A program made the translations under genes and the position numbers. DNA of 64,000 bases from Micrococcaceae bacterium Sec5.1 (lineage in GTDB: Bacteria; Actinomycetota; Actinomycetes; Actinomycetales; Micrococcaceae), in assembly GCA_039636795.1 (NCBI GenBank), contig CP143430.1:4650001-4714000 (forward strand), given 5' to 3'. The notes beneath the pieces were generated by a model that saw only the letters and a program-made list of their open reading frames with translations, did no database searches and was not told where the DNA came from. Positions 17,698-26,028 of this stretch are shown here, piece after piece; within the stretch, counting starts at the first letter, position 1, and every line of letters begins with the position of its first letter.

Positions 17698-18112
17698 GTC
17701 TACCTCCCGGAATCCGGCCGATGACACGGTCCCGAAGCCACCGCTCCACCCATGATGCTTCGAGCGAGTCAGAACGCACTCCAACTGTAATAACAGTGTC
17801 CACACCGGAAACCGCATCCCATGGAATACGGATCAACCTGTTCGACGGCGGCCTGCCGCCGAAGATCCGCGTGCCCAGTATTGCGCCTGTTAGCAGTGCA
17901 GTAATAGTGGGCGGTTCTGCGCCTTCCGGGATGGGCTCGTCCGCCGCGGGACCGCTCAACTCGAGGTCGTCCACGGTGGTGACAGGTACGCCGTCGAAGT
18001 CCAACACCTGCCGGTCCAGCAGGTGGAGCTGGGCGTCAAGGACCAACCCGGCCGGGCGCGGCGCAGGCCTGATTTCCCTCGGCTGGATCCTCTTGCGCTT
18101 GGCGGCACTCAT
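17684..18112 (-). CDS. PRC-barrel-like protein, proximal of pair
   Basis: A 142-residue protein with a basic N-terminus (SAAKRKRIQPREIRP), a PRC-like segment LHLLDRQVLDFDGVPVTTV, and RLIRIPWDAVSGVDTVITV near the middle. Start ATG 18112 overlaps the Nramp gene stop by four bases and its 3' end overlaps the second PRC-like gene. The tight coupling argues for function with the transporter, perhaps as a cytoplasmic regulator. I recognise the fold only weakly. Confidence 0.7.
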   Translation of the reverse strand: MSAAKRKRIQPREIRPAPRPAGLVLDAQLHLLDRQVLDFDGVPVTTVDDLELSGPAADEPIPEGAEPPTITALLTGAILGTRIFGGRPPSNRLIRIPWDAVSGVDTVITVGVRSDSLEASWVERWLRDRVIGRIPGGRHDPE

Positions 18113-19338
18113 GCGCCTGCTCCTGTAACAATCATGAGCGGAATGGCCGCCAAGGATGCAGCCAGGATGATCACCAAATACACCATTCCGGCAATATTCA
18201 CTGCCCTGTTGTTAACGTGCTCGCCCATATATTGGGGATCGTTCGCGACAATCAGGATCGGTAGATAGGTGAGCGGAAGGGCGATCGCGGAGAACACCAC
18301 CGAATACTCCGTCACCAGGATGGGATCTACACCAGTGGCGAGGACTGCGGCACCTGCCAGAAGGACCACGATCATGGAGATATGGAACCTGGCTGCCTGA
18401 GCCGGGCGTCGGAACTTTCCCCACGACCAACCAAAGAACTGCGCCAACGTGTAGCCGCTTGAAAGCGTCGTTTCCAGAGCCGCCCCGAATGTAGCGGCCA
18501 CAACGCCCAAAATCAGCACAGCCAGCGCTAACTGGCCTCCCCCCTGAGCGACGGGCAACGCCACTTGCGAAAGCGTAGTGACGCTGATCCCCGCAGGCAG
18601 GAGGACGACGGCGGCGCAAGCGGCGATTGCCACGGAAAGGAACCCGCCCAGTGGGAAACCAAGCAGGACATTCATCCGGGCCTGGAGCAGATCCTTGACC
18701 TTCCACCTTTCCTCCACAGCGCCCGAGGAGAAGAAGAAGACCTCATAGGGTGTCATGGCAGCCCCGAACAGTGCGATGGCGAAGTACCAATAGACCCCTG
18801 AGCCCTCCTCCCGTGGGACCGACGGTGCGAACGCCTGGCTGGCCAGGACACCCCAATCGGGCTTGAGCAGGAAAAGCGCCACAGCAAAGACGACCAAGGA
18901 GAGTCCCAGGAGCCCTGTGACGTTTTCCATGATCTTGAACTTCACGCGCCAAATCACCAGCCATACGGCCAGCAACGCAACGGGGACCCAAAGCAGGTAA
19001 GCCACGCCGCTGGCCAACTGCAGGGCCAGGGCGATGCCGCCGATCTCGGCGGTGACCGTCATCAGGTTGATCAGGAAGGAAGCGGCAAGGTTGGCCAGCC
19101 CTGCACGCGGCCCCATGCGCTCACGAATGACCTCGAAGGTTGCCCTGCCTGAGACGGCTGCCACCCGTCCTGACATGTTGGCAAAGAGGCAGATTCCGAC
19201 GACGCCGACCACCACCACCCACGCCAGGGAAAGCCCAAAGCGTGAACCTACTACGGCATTGGTCACCAAATCCCCGATGTCAACAAAGCCCCCGATCGCC
19301 GTCAGGATGCCCAGGGCAACACCGAGGAGCCGCTTCAC
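18109..19338 (-). CDS. Nramp-family divalent metal transporter, atypical metal site
   Basis: A 409-residue membrane protein with about 11 segments and Nramp sequence signs. In segment 1, where classical Nramp has DPGN, this protein reads GGFVDIGDLVTNAVVG; in segment 6 the usual MPH-type motif is replaced by AAMTPYEVFFFSSG. The substituted Met and His suggest it moves an ion other than Mn2+, for example Mg2+ as in Nramp-related magnesium transporters, or is not a classical transporter. GTG 19338 overlaps the lipoprotein stop (GTGA). Downstream PRC-like genes overlap it. Confidence 0.85.
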   Translation of the reverse strand: MKRLLGVALGILTAIGGFVDIGDLVTNAVVGSRFGLSLAWVVVVGVVGICLFANMSGRVAAVSGRATFEVIRERMGPRAGLANLAASFLINLMTVTAEIGGIALALQLASGVAYLLWVPVALLAVWLVIWRVKFKIMENVTGLLGLSLVVFAVALFLLKPDWGVLASQAFAPSVPREEGSGVYWYFAIALFGAAMTPYEVFFFSSGAVEERWKVKDLLQARMNVLLGFPLGGFLSVAIAACAAVVLLPAGISVTTLSQVALPVAQGGGQLALAVLILGVVAATFGAALETTLSSGYTLAQFFGWSWGKFRRPAQAARFHISMIVVLLAGAAVLATGVDPILVTEYSVVFSAIALPLTYLPILIVANDPQYMGEHVNNRAVNIAGMVYLVIILAASLAAIPLMIVTGAGA

Positions 19339-19820
19339 TGGATGCCGGCCTTGGTCATGAGGGCTTTGAGCTGATCGGTGGCACTGCGCAACTCACCCAG
19401 GACTTCTGGCAAGCCGTGCGCGCCTGATCCCGATTGCCCCTGTTCAGGGCCGCCGCTCGGGGCAGTCAACGCATCACGGGCATGGAGCAACGCTCGCGAA
19501 ATCGTGGCGAAGGAGGCCAGCATGTCATCCCGAAGCGACTTTTCCTCCTCAGTGGGGGCCGTGAAACCTTCAACTTCATCGGCAGCCGACTGGACCTCGC
19601 CCAGCATGTCATCTGCCGCAGTAGACCCGGCAGCCGCCGTCGTGCTGTCCTTGATCCTGAGGTCCACAGCCAGGGTGGCGGCTTGGACGGCGGAAAACAC
19701 GTCCTTCGCTGGTCCCTTAAGCGCGTCGGGGGAAGGCCGCTGTGAGCATGCGGTCAGCACCCCGGCGAGTACCGCCAGAGCCAGGAGAATCGACGCGAGG
19801 CGCCTGCCATTCGAACTCAC
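19335..19820 (-). CDS. Hypothetical lipoprotein in Nramp operon
   Basis: A 161-residue protein beginning at GTG 19820 with a lipoprotein signal (ILLALAVLAGVLTACSQ; lipobox LTAC). The mature chain is helical with Ser/Ala-rich segments and no recognised domain. It overlaps the upstream small membrane protein and the downstream transporter gene by four bases each, so it should be membrane-anchored outside the cell next to the transporter. Could be a periplasmic-type helper; no direct evidence. Confidence 0.75.
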   Translation of the reverse strand: MSSNGRRLASILLALAVLAGVLTACSQRPSPDALKGPAKDVFSAVQAATLAVDLRIKDSTTAAAGSTAADDMLGEVQSAADEVEGFTAPTEEEKSLRDDMLASFATISRALLHARDALTAPSGGPEQGQSGSGAHGLPEVLGELRSATDQLKALMTKAGIQ

Positions 19821-20020
19821 GATGGCTGCGGAATCTGGCAGCCGGCTTGTGGATCCATCCCCGTGTAATTAAGGGGCCCGGCCACAATATTCAGGGCGAT
19901 GGTCGCAAACTGCGAACACTGCGCGGGTGGGGCGTTGTAATAGCCGCGTTGACCGGCCGCTATTGCTCCAATGACGAGCCACACAACTACGAACAGCCCA
20001 ATAATTGAACCGATTCGCAT
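19817..20020 (-). CDS. Small single-span membrane protein
   Basis: A 67-residue protein from ATG 20020 (GGGGAAG upstream). Residues 3-25 form one membrane segment (IGSIIGLFVVVWLVIGAIAA), then a short external part ending in CQIPQPS with two cysteines (CSQF, GCQI) that might form a disulfide. The stop overlaps the lipoprotein GTG. It opens the five-gene operon. Confidence 0.7.
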   Translation of the reverse strand: MRIGSIIGLFVVVWLVIGAIAAGQRGYYNAPPAQCSQFATIALNIVAGPLNYTGMDPQAGCQIPQPS

Positions 20021-20081
20021 TTCTTCCCCAATCGATAAAACGGGAAACCCAGGTATTACTACTTTCTGGGTGGCCAAGGGC

Positions 20082-20119
20082 GCGGTCGGGGCGGGGATTC
20101 CTACCCTGCCCGCGACCGC
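20082..20119 (-). terminator. Imperfect GC-rich hairpin
   Basis: GCGGTCG at 20082-20088 pairs with CGACCGC at 20113-20119, and the inner GGGC/GCCC blocks extend the stem with small bulges. It sits between two minus-strand genes, after the stop at 20130. Confidence 0.5.
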
Positions 20120-20129
20120 AAAACCCGTG

Positions 20130-20393
20130 TCAATCCGAAGGATTGGTTTCGGTAGTCAAACCGCGATCATCTGCGGTTCGCTCATCCTTTTCTTCTGCCG
20201 GCCCGGGTGGATTCGCTGATTCATTCCCTCCAGCATCGGCGGCATCTTCCGAACCCTCCCCGGATGCGTCGCCAACAGGTACCTGATCGTTGGAGGCGGG
20301 TGCCCCAAGATCACGGGGGATCGGATGACCTGGTGTCGTGATCCCATCGTGTACCTGGCTGAAGCCGGCAACTTCGGTTGGATCAGTTGTCAT
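20130..20393 (-). CDS. Hypothetical acidic protein
   Basis: An 87-residue protein beginning MTTDPTEVAGFSQVHDG, with Gly/Asp/Glu/Pro-rich low-complexity sequence and no recognised domain. ATG 20393 overlaps the stop of the small membrane gene (ATGA), which supports this start over the longer frame to 20462. Translation is probably coupled. Function unknown. Confidence 0.65.
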   Translation of the reverse strand: MTTDPTEVAGFSQVHDGITTPGHPIPRDLGAPASNDQVPVGDASGEGSEDAADAGGNESANPPGPAEEKDERTADDRGLTTETNPSD

Positions 20394-20548
20394 ACGCGCG
20401 ACCGGCCCCGGCCAAGAACCCAGCCAATAAGGGCCAAGACCAGCAAGATAATTCCTACCCACAGCAGGAAACTCAAGGCCTGGTTAAAACCGCCAACAAG
20501 CAGCAGCACGATCGCAATGACGCCGGCAATCACCAATAGTGTGTTCAT
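20390..20548 (-). CDS. Small two-span membrane protein (52 residues)
   Basis: Read directly from the sequence: ATG 20548 to stop 20390. It begins MNTLLVIAGVIAIVLLLVGG (first span), continues through FNQALSFLLWVG into a second span (IILLVLALIGWVL) and ends GRGRSRV. It overlaps the following gene by four bases (ATGA). Similar tiny membrane proteins are common in actinobacteria; function unknown. Too short for usual gene length cut-offs. Confidence 0.75.
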   Translation of the reverse strand: MNTLLVIAGVIAIVLLLVGGFNQALSFLLWVGIILLVLALIGWVLGRGRSRV

Positions 20549-20777
20549 CTAAGCTACGCATCCCTTCAAACAAATTTGTCCAGTTAGGAAGGCGTCCGCT
20601 GGGACTCCAATTGGAGCTCCACCCCAAAGCAACGGGCACCGAACGGAGAAATGATCTCCTTATTCCGTACTTACCCCAAATGACGACAGTTCAAACAGAA
20701 CCACTGCCCTCCGAAGCACGTGCACAGCATCATGATAGGCGCGCGTTCTGTCCCGGCGAAGTATTTCGACAGGAAAC
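20549..20777. other. Intergenic region with a 12-bp palindrome
   Basis: No open frame of interest is seen. A perfect palindrome, CTCCAATTGGAG, is at 20605-20616 and an imperfect repeat GGAGAAATGATCTCC lies near 20646. These are candidate regulatory sites for the small membrane gene below; the IclR gene ends at 20778. Confidence 0.4.
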
Positions 20778-21542
20778 TTAGTACCTCTTCGCCGAAAAGG
20801 CTCCGAGTGCTTGGCTGATCTCCCGCGCAGTACCCGCAGCGGCCTCGCCGTACTCCTGATACTTGGCAGGCACGATCCTGCTTGAAGGCCCGGAGATGGA
20901 GATTGATCCTGCGGCCACGCCGCCTGGTCCCAGCAAAGGAACCCCGATTGAGGTGATTCCCGTACTGAGGCCCTGTTCATTGATGGAGTATCCGCGGGCG
21001 CGGGTTTCCCCGATCATGGCCCGGAGTTGGGCCGGGTCAACGACGGTTTGCGGTGTTAGGGCTTCAAGGGGTGTGGCCAGATATTCATCCACAATTGCGT
21101 CGTCAGCAGCTGACAAGTAGGCAATCCCGGTGGAGGACGCATGCATCGGCAGTCGGGATCCCAGCGGAAGGAAAGCCCGGAGGACGTGGGGCGTGTCGAG
21201 GCGTTCGATGATGAGCATGTATCCGCGGTCGGGCACTGCGAGGTGGACAGTTTCCGTGGTGTCCAACTGCAATGCGTTCAAGGGGCCCATGGCGGCGTCC
21301 CGGATGATCGAGCCGCTGCTGCCACGGCTTGCCACAGCAAAAGCATGGTTGGTCAGGACCCACTTTCCCGCCTGGGCTTCAGACTGCGCCACCCATCCCA
21401 ATTCCGCCAGGGTCCTCAGCATGCGAAGGACCGTGGCTTTAGGGACGTCCACCTCCCGACTCAGCTCGGATAGTCCTGCCGGCTGGTTGTCCGAAACCGC
21501 CTCAAGGACGCGTATCGCCGTGACCACACTCTGGGTACTCAT
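20778..21542 (-). CDS. IclR-family regulator
   Basis: A 254-residue IclR protein: winged helix in residues 1-70 (AIRVLEAVSDNQPAGLSELS, VPKATVLRMLRTLAELGWV) and the GAF-like effector domain with RLPMHASSTGIAYLSA, RGYSINEQGL and GSISISGPSSRI. Start ATG 21542 follows GGGGGAG. It is divergent from the MatC carrier gene, and a perfect inverted repeat between them (21602-21618) is the likely binding site. The inducer is presumably the transported organic acid or its CoA ester. Confidence 0.93.
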   Translation of the reverse strand: MSTQSVVTAIRVLEAVSDNQPAGLSELSREVDVPKATVLRMLRTLAELGWVAQSEAQAGKWVLTNHAFAVASRGSSGSIIRDAAMGPLNALQLDTTETVHLAVPDRGYMLIIERLDTPHVLRAFLPLGSRLPMHASSTGIAYLSAADDAIVDEYLATPLEALTPQTVVDPAQLRAMIGETRARGYSINEQGLSTGITSIGVPLLGPGGVAAGSISISGPSSRIVPAKYQEYGEAAAGTAREISQALGAFSAKRY

Positions 21543-21601
21543 TCGCACTCCCCCTTGACCGCTCACTTTCTTATGCCCTACGGTACAGGCGATTTCCCAT
21601 A

Positions 21602-21618
21602 ATGAACCATTGGTTCAT
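21602..21618. promoter_or_regulatory. Likely IclR operator
   Basis: ATGAACCA and TGGTTCAT are exact complements around one base in the IclR-MatC divergent gap; a further half-site GTGAACC follows at about 21622. Assignment to the IclR protein is by position. Confidence 0.6.
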
Positions 21619-21654
21619 CCAGTGAACCGACGATGTTTGATTGGAGAACGGGTC

Positions 21655-23049
21655 TTGGAACAACAAATAACTGCCCTCGCCATCTTTGTGGGCGTCTTCG
21701 TCCTGGCCACCCTGCGCAAAGTGCACATTGGCGTGCTCATGTTTGCAGCGGCTGCCGGCGTTGGCGTTTGGATGGCAGGCATGACCATCGACAAAGTGGT
21801 GGCGGGCTTTCCCATCGGGATCCTCGTCCTGCTGGTAGGCGTCACGTATTTCTTCTCGATCGCCCAGGCCAACGGAACCATCGACCGCATCATCGAGATG
21901 GCCATCACCAAAGTAGGTGACCGCGCCTTCTTTCTCCCCATCGCATTCTTCGCGCTCACTATCGGCATCTCAGCCATGGGTTCCCCTTTGGCAGGCTTGG
22001 TCATGGCCCCCATCGGCATGCCACTTGCCAAGCGCTATGGCATCGACCGCATGCTGATGGGCATCGCCATTGGGTCCGGACTGAGCGCAGGTGGCTTCGC
22101 CCCCACCAGCTTGTACGGCATTGTCACGTACGGCACAGCCCGGGCAGCGGGAATCGACCTTGATCCCCTGGTCCTCTTCAGCGTCGCCCTGGGAACCAAT
22201 CTCCTGCTGCTGGCCGCCGCTTATGTCATGTTTGGCGGCTTCAAGCTGCTCAACACGCGTACCCCTGACGGTTTCGGTACCCAGCTGCCATCCTTCAGCG
22301 CAAACCGCCCGACGCCGTCGCATCCCTTTGAGCGCGAAGGCAACATTGCTCGGGGCAAGCAAGCAGCCGTCCAGGTCCTTGACCCGGCAGCCGCGCCTCA
22401 GGCAGCGGCGTCGGAGGTACCGACGTCGACCTCAAAGCTCAACCGCAACCAAATCATCACGGTGCTGTGCATGGCCGGGCTGGTTGTCACCGTCGTCCTC
22501 ATGTCGGTCTTGGGCTCAAATCCGGACATCGGCGTTCTCTGCTTCGCGTTCGCCTCAGTCCTCACCCTTTGCGATCCGCAGTCGGGGAAATCGGCTGTAT
22601 CGAAGATCGACTGGTCCACAGTGTTGCTGGTGGGCGGGATCATCACGTTCGTCGGAGTCCTTCAGACCATGGGAGCAGTCGCGATGCTCGGCGAAGCAGC
22701 GGGCGCCGTCGGGACTCCCCTGCTGGCCGCGCTGGTGATCTGCGGGATCGGCGGACTCATCTCCGCCTTCGCTTCCACCACCGGAATGCTGGCTGCATTG
22801 GTTCCCCTGGCACTGCCACTCGTGGCTTCCGGAGACATCGCCGGGTGGGCTGTCATCGCTGCGCTGGGTGTGTGTTCCTCGATCGTTGACGTCTCGCCGT
22901 TCTCGACCGTCGGCGCCACCTTCGTGGCCACGGTCGATGCAGATGAGCGGCCCCGCATCACCAGGCTCCTCACCCGTTGGGGGCTGTCCATGGTGGTGGT
23001 CGGGCCCCTGCTGCTGGTCGGTGCGCTGGTGGTTCCGTCGAGCCTCTAG
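21655..23049 (+). CDS. MatC-type dicarboxylate carrier
   Basis: A 464-residue membrane protein with the N-terminal pattern of MatC malonate/dicarboxylate carriers: KVHIGVLMFAAAAGVGVWMAG, then LVGVTYFFSIAQANGTIDRI, and paired GSPLAGLVMAPIGMPLAKRYG and GLSAGGFAPTSLYGIV loops. A second transport half follows after the charged loop near residue 270. TTG 21655 is chosen because GGAG lies eight bases upstream; a longer in-frame start is at 21610 inside the operator region. First gene of a likely three-gene unit with CoA-transferase and hydratase, so the acid taken up is probably activated to a CoA ester. Confidence 0.85.
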   Translation: MEQQITALAIFVGVFVLATLRKVHIGVLMFAAAAGVGVWMAGMTIDKVVAGFPIGILVLLVGVTYFFSIAQANGTIDRIIEMAITKVGDRAFFLPIAFFALTIGISAMGSPLAGLVMAPIGMPLAKRYGIDRMLMGIAIGSGLSAGGFAPTSLYGIVTYGTARAAGIDLDPLVLFSVALGTNLLLLAAAYVMFGGFKLLNTRTPDGFGTQLPSFSANRPTPSHPFEREGNIARGKQAAVQVLDPAAAPQAAASEVPTSTSKLNRNQIITVLCMAGLVVTVVLMSVLGSNPDIGVLCFAFASVLTLCDPQSGKSAVSKIDWSTVLLVGGIITFVGVLQTMGAVAMLGEAAGAVGTPLLAALVICGIGGLISAFASTTGMLAALVPLALPLVASGDIAGWAVIAALGVCSSIVDVSPFSTVGATFVATVDADERPRITRLLTRWGLSMVVVGPLLLVGALVVPSSL

Positions 23050-23106
23050 CTTCCTTTTCACACTCTTCTATGCACTCAAGTCTCCTATGCACGAAAGGTG
23101 CCCACC

Positions 23107-24336
23107 ATGCTCAAACCACTCCGCGGAATCACCGTGGTCGATCTCAGCCGAGCCCTCGCGGGACCCTACTGCACCGCACTCCTGGCCGATATGGGTGCCC
23201 GGATCATCAAGGTAGAAAGCATCAACGGGGGCGATACCGCCCGCCAATGGCCGCCGTTCCAGGATGGCCACAGCCTCTACTTCGATTCTGTGAACCGGAA
23301 CAAATCCTCTGTATGTGTCGATTTCTACTCAGCCGAGGGACGCGACATCCTCTCCACGCTGATAGCGGATGCCGACGTCCTGGTGGAGAACTTCAAACCC
23401 GGCACCCTTGAGAAAATGGGGTTCGCCTCTTCACGATTGGAAGAACTCAATCCCGGGCTCGTCGTCGGATCCGTCACCGGATTCGGCAACACTGGACCAC
23501 TTAAGGACGACGCCGGACTGGATCAGGTCATCCAGGGAATGTCCGGACTGATGTCGGTCACGGGGTCCGGTGCCGGCGAAACATACCGGGTTGGGATACC
23601 GATCGTGGATATCACCTCGGGAATGGTGTGCGCGTTTGGGATCCTCGCAGCGCTACTCGGGGCCCGCAATGGTGCGAACGCCAGCAGGGTGTCCACTTCA
23701 CTTTTGGAAACCGCGTTGAACCTGTCTGCTTTTCAGGGACAGAAGGCGCTCAGCCTCAGTGAAGCGCCCACGCCACAAGGCAACAACCACCCGGTCATCG
23801 CCCCCTACGGCAAGTTCGCCACCGCCACGGAACCCATCAACATCGCAGTGGGTAGCGACAAGCAGTGGAAGGCATTCTGTGACCTGCTGGGCATTCCCTT
23901 GGCCGTAGAGGATCCCCGCTTCATCACTGGGGCGGACCGCTCAGCCAACAGGCAGCTGCTTACCGAACTCATCGAAGCTGCTTTGGTGGCCAAACCGGCG
24001 GCCGAATGGGTGCCCTTAATCAGCCAGGCAGGGATCCCGTGCGGCCCCATCTACGACTACGTACAGGCTCTGGCTTCCGAGCAGGTTGCCGCTCTGGGTC
24101 TTGTCCAGCACACCCAGCGGCTGGATGGCTCTGAGCTTCCACTCCTGCGCGGGCCACTTAGCTTGGACGGCGAGGCCAGCGAGATCGTGTCGCCCCCGCC
24201 GCTGCTCGGCGAACACACCACCGAAGTACTCATGGAACTGGGAATGACCCACGACGACGTCAGCCGGCTTGAGCGCGAGGGTCGCGTTCTGTGCGGGCCG
24301 GCGTCGGTTTCGGCACAGATTGGAGTCCTGCGATGA
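23107..24336 (+). CDS. Class III (CaiB/BaiF) CoA-transferase
   Basis: A 409-residue family III CoA-transferase. N-terminal LRGITVVDLSRALAGPYCTALLADMGARIIKVE is typical, and VENFKPGTLEKMG near residue 100 is a conserved family region. It moves CoA from a donor such as succinyl-CoA or acetyl-CoA to an acid without ATP. ATG 23107 follows AAGGTG. The stop overlaps the hydratase start (ATGA), showing co-translation. With the carrier gene it suggests uptake then activation of one organic acid; the identity is unknown. Confidence 0.9.
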   Translation: MLKPLRGITVVDLSRALAGPYCTALLADMGARIIKVESINGGDTARQWPPFQDGHSLYFDSVNRNKSSVCVDFYSAEGRDILSTLIADADVLVENFKPGTLEKMGFASSRLEELNPGLVVGSVTGFGNTGPLKDDAGLDQVIQGMSGLMSVTGSGAGETYRVGIPIVDITSGMVCAFGILAALLGARNGANASRVSTSLLETALNLSAFQGQKALSLSEAPTPQGNNHPVIAPYGKFATATEPINIAVGSDKQWKAFCDLLGIPLAVEDPRFITGADRSANRQLLTELIEAALVAKPAAEWVPLISQAGIPCGPIYDYVQALASEQVAALGLVQHTQRLDGSELPLLRGPLSLDGEASEIVSPPPLLGEHTTEVLMELGMTHDDVSRLEREGRVLCGPASVSAQIGVLR

Positions 24337-25214
24337 CCAGAGTTTCCGAGGCTTCGCGTGTTTCCCGTGTTTCCCCTGTTTCGCATGAGGGCGTTGTGGG
24401 CGTTGCGGACCCTGTGGGCCGTATGGCGGTTTCGGTGGCTGATGGCATAGCGACCGTGGAAATCTGCAACCCTGCGCAGCGCAATGCCCTGACCAAGGCC
24501 ATGTGCCTGGAAATCCAGGAGCTGATGCCCAGCCTCGACGCCGATCCCGATATTGCCGTGGTGGCTCTACGCGGTGCGGGCGACACTTTCTGCGCAGGGG
24601 CTTCCATCAGCGAACTCTCGTCCGTGCTGTTGGATCCACAGGCGGACGGTTCGGTGGTTGACCACCTCAGCCTGGCCGATCACGCCATTGCATCCCTTTC
24701 AAAGCCCACAGTGGCTTTGGTTGACGGCGCCTGCATGGGCGGAGGGTGGCAGATCGCCTCTGCCTGCGACTTCATTATCGCCAACGAGCGCGCCGTCTTC
24801 GGACTGACCCCGGCCAAGATCGGCATCATCTACCCACGCCCGGGCATTGAACGGCTGGTCCGCCTGGTGGGGCACGCCAACGCCAAATACATCCTCCTTA
24901 CCGGGCAAACATTTAGCGCAACGCAAGCCCAAGCGCTGGGTTTGGTGGCCGACGTCGTTCCTTCCGCGTCCTTTGAGCAACAGTGCGAGGCGCTTCTTGG
25001 TTCCCTGCGGAGCCGCTCGCGTTTCTCGGTGCATTCCATGAAGCGGCTGGTGGACCTGGAAGCTGCGGATGCTTCGGACTCCGGACAGCCTGACATTGAT
25101 CAGGAGTGGGCTGCCGCCTGGTCCGCGATGCCTGACAGTCCTGACATGGAGATCGGCATCAGCGCGTTCCTGAACCGTGAGCAACCCCGGTTTACGTGGC
25201 GGCCTCTTGGGTGA
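24333..25214 (+). CDS. Enoyl-CoA hydratase/isomerase family enzyme
   Basis: A 293-residue crotonase-fold protein. The oxyanion-hole patterns are RGAGDTFCAGASIS near residue 85 and GACMGGGWQIASACDF near residue 130. The first 30 residues are a Ser/Val/Arg-rich tail (SRVSRVSPVS) not usual in the family. ATG 24333 overlaps the CoA-transferase stop. It should hydrate or isomerise the CoA ester formed by the preceding enzyme. One of the two acidic catalytic positions of classical hydratases seems to be replaced by Gly/Pro-rich sequence (IIYPRPG), so lyase or isomerase action is possible. Confidence 0.85.
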   Translation: MTRVSEASRVSRVSPVSHEGVVGVADPVGRMAVSVADGIATVEICNPAQRNALTKAMCLEIQELMPSLDADPDIAVVALRGAGDTFCAGASISELSSVLLDPQADGSVVDHLSLADHAIASLSKPTVALVDGACMGGGWQIASACDFIIANERAVFGLTPAKIGIIYPRPGIERLVRLVGHANAKYILLTGQTFSATQAQALGLVADVVPSASFEQQCEALLGSLRSRSRFSVHSMKRLVDLEAADASDSGQPDIDQEWAAAWSAMPDSPDMEIGISAFLNREQPRFTWRPLG

Positions 25215-25301
25215 GCAGGGCTTGCCCGGGACGTGATCTATGCCTCGATCAGGGACAAGGCCGGCCTTTCCTCCGTTGGAATAGAGACGACGGGAGGCCC
25301 C

Positions 25302-25883
25302 ATGCTCATTGTTCTGACAGGAATAGACGGTTCAGGAAAGACGACCGCGGCCCGCGCCTTGGTGGATTCGGCTCACGCTGAGGGGCGGAACGCGCTGCTC
25401 CTCAGCAACCATGCTGCACGCCGACGGATGTCTCTCATTTCGGAGCGATTCGGGTGGAAGTTGCCGACACGCGGTGCCGATTTTGTAGAGACGTGCGTCC
25501 GCGTGGGCAACGTCCTTGTTTCACATGCACGAGCCCGGAACTTCAGCGGCCTGGTGGTCATGGACAGGCATCTGTACTGCCAACTCGCACTGCGCCGCGC
25601 TGCTGGTTTGGGCCAGGGCCGGCTGCTCCCCTGGCTGGTGGGAAAGCTCCCCGATCCGGACCTCATAGTCCACTTGGACGTTGACCCACGCCGTGCTCAT
25701 GGACGGGTCATGGCGCGGGGCACGGACCACGAAGAGCTAGAGGATCTGGAAGCTTTCCGGGCTGCGTACCGCTCGCTCCCGGAGTTCGCCGACTTCCTAG
25801 GGGTTGACGCCAACGGAACGCCCGACGACGTGTTCGCCCAGCTGAACCGGGTGATCGCCGCGAAGGAGCCTGTCCGTGTTTGA
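25302..25883 (+). CDS. dTMP-kinase-like nucleotide kinase
   Basis: A 193-residue P-loop kinase with the thymidylate kinase layout: TGIDGSGKTTAARAL P-loop, VVMDRHLYCQLALR (the DR(Y/H) region) near residue 88, and LIVHLDVDPRRAHGRV near residue 120. ATG 25302 follows GGGAGG. It may be a divergent dTMP or other nucleotide kinase; the usual TMK lid sequence (R..R) is short here (ARGTDHEE). It is convergent with the NrtR-like gene, with a tandem hairpin repeat between. Confidence 0.8.
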   Translation: MLIVLTGIDGSGKTTAARALVDSAHAEGRNALLLSNHAARRRMSLISERFGWKLPTRGADFVETCVRVGNVLVSHARARNFSGLVVMDRHLYCQLALRRAAGLGQGRLLPWLVGKLPDPDLIVHLDVDPRRAHGRVMARGTDHEELEDLEAFRAAYRSLPEFADFLGVDANGTPDDVFAQLNRVIAAKEPVRV

Positions 25884-25893
25884 ACCCAACTGG

Positions 25894-26023
25894 CTGGCAG
25901 TAGTGGTTGTTCTGAACGCTGGGAACAACCACTACTGCCAGTTACTTTTGAATCTCGGGCCGTAGTGGTTGTTCTGAACGCTGGGAACAACCACTACTGC
26001 CAGTTACTTTTGAATCTCGGGCC
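25894..26023. repeat. 62-bp tandem duplication carrying a long hairpin
   Basis: Positions 25900-25961 and 25962-26023 are identical 62-base units. Each contains GTAGTGGTTGTTC...GAACAACCACTAC; in the first copy the stem extends to 19 bp (25894-25912 with 25923-25941, 10-base loop). It lies between convergent genes and probably acts as a terminator that was duplicated. Confidence 0.85.
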
Positions 26024-26028
26024 GGCGG

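Noticed and set aside
25894..26023. Possible CRISPR repeat
   Set aside because: Only two directly adjacent identical units with no spacers; this is a tandem duplication of a hairpin.
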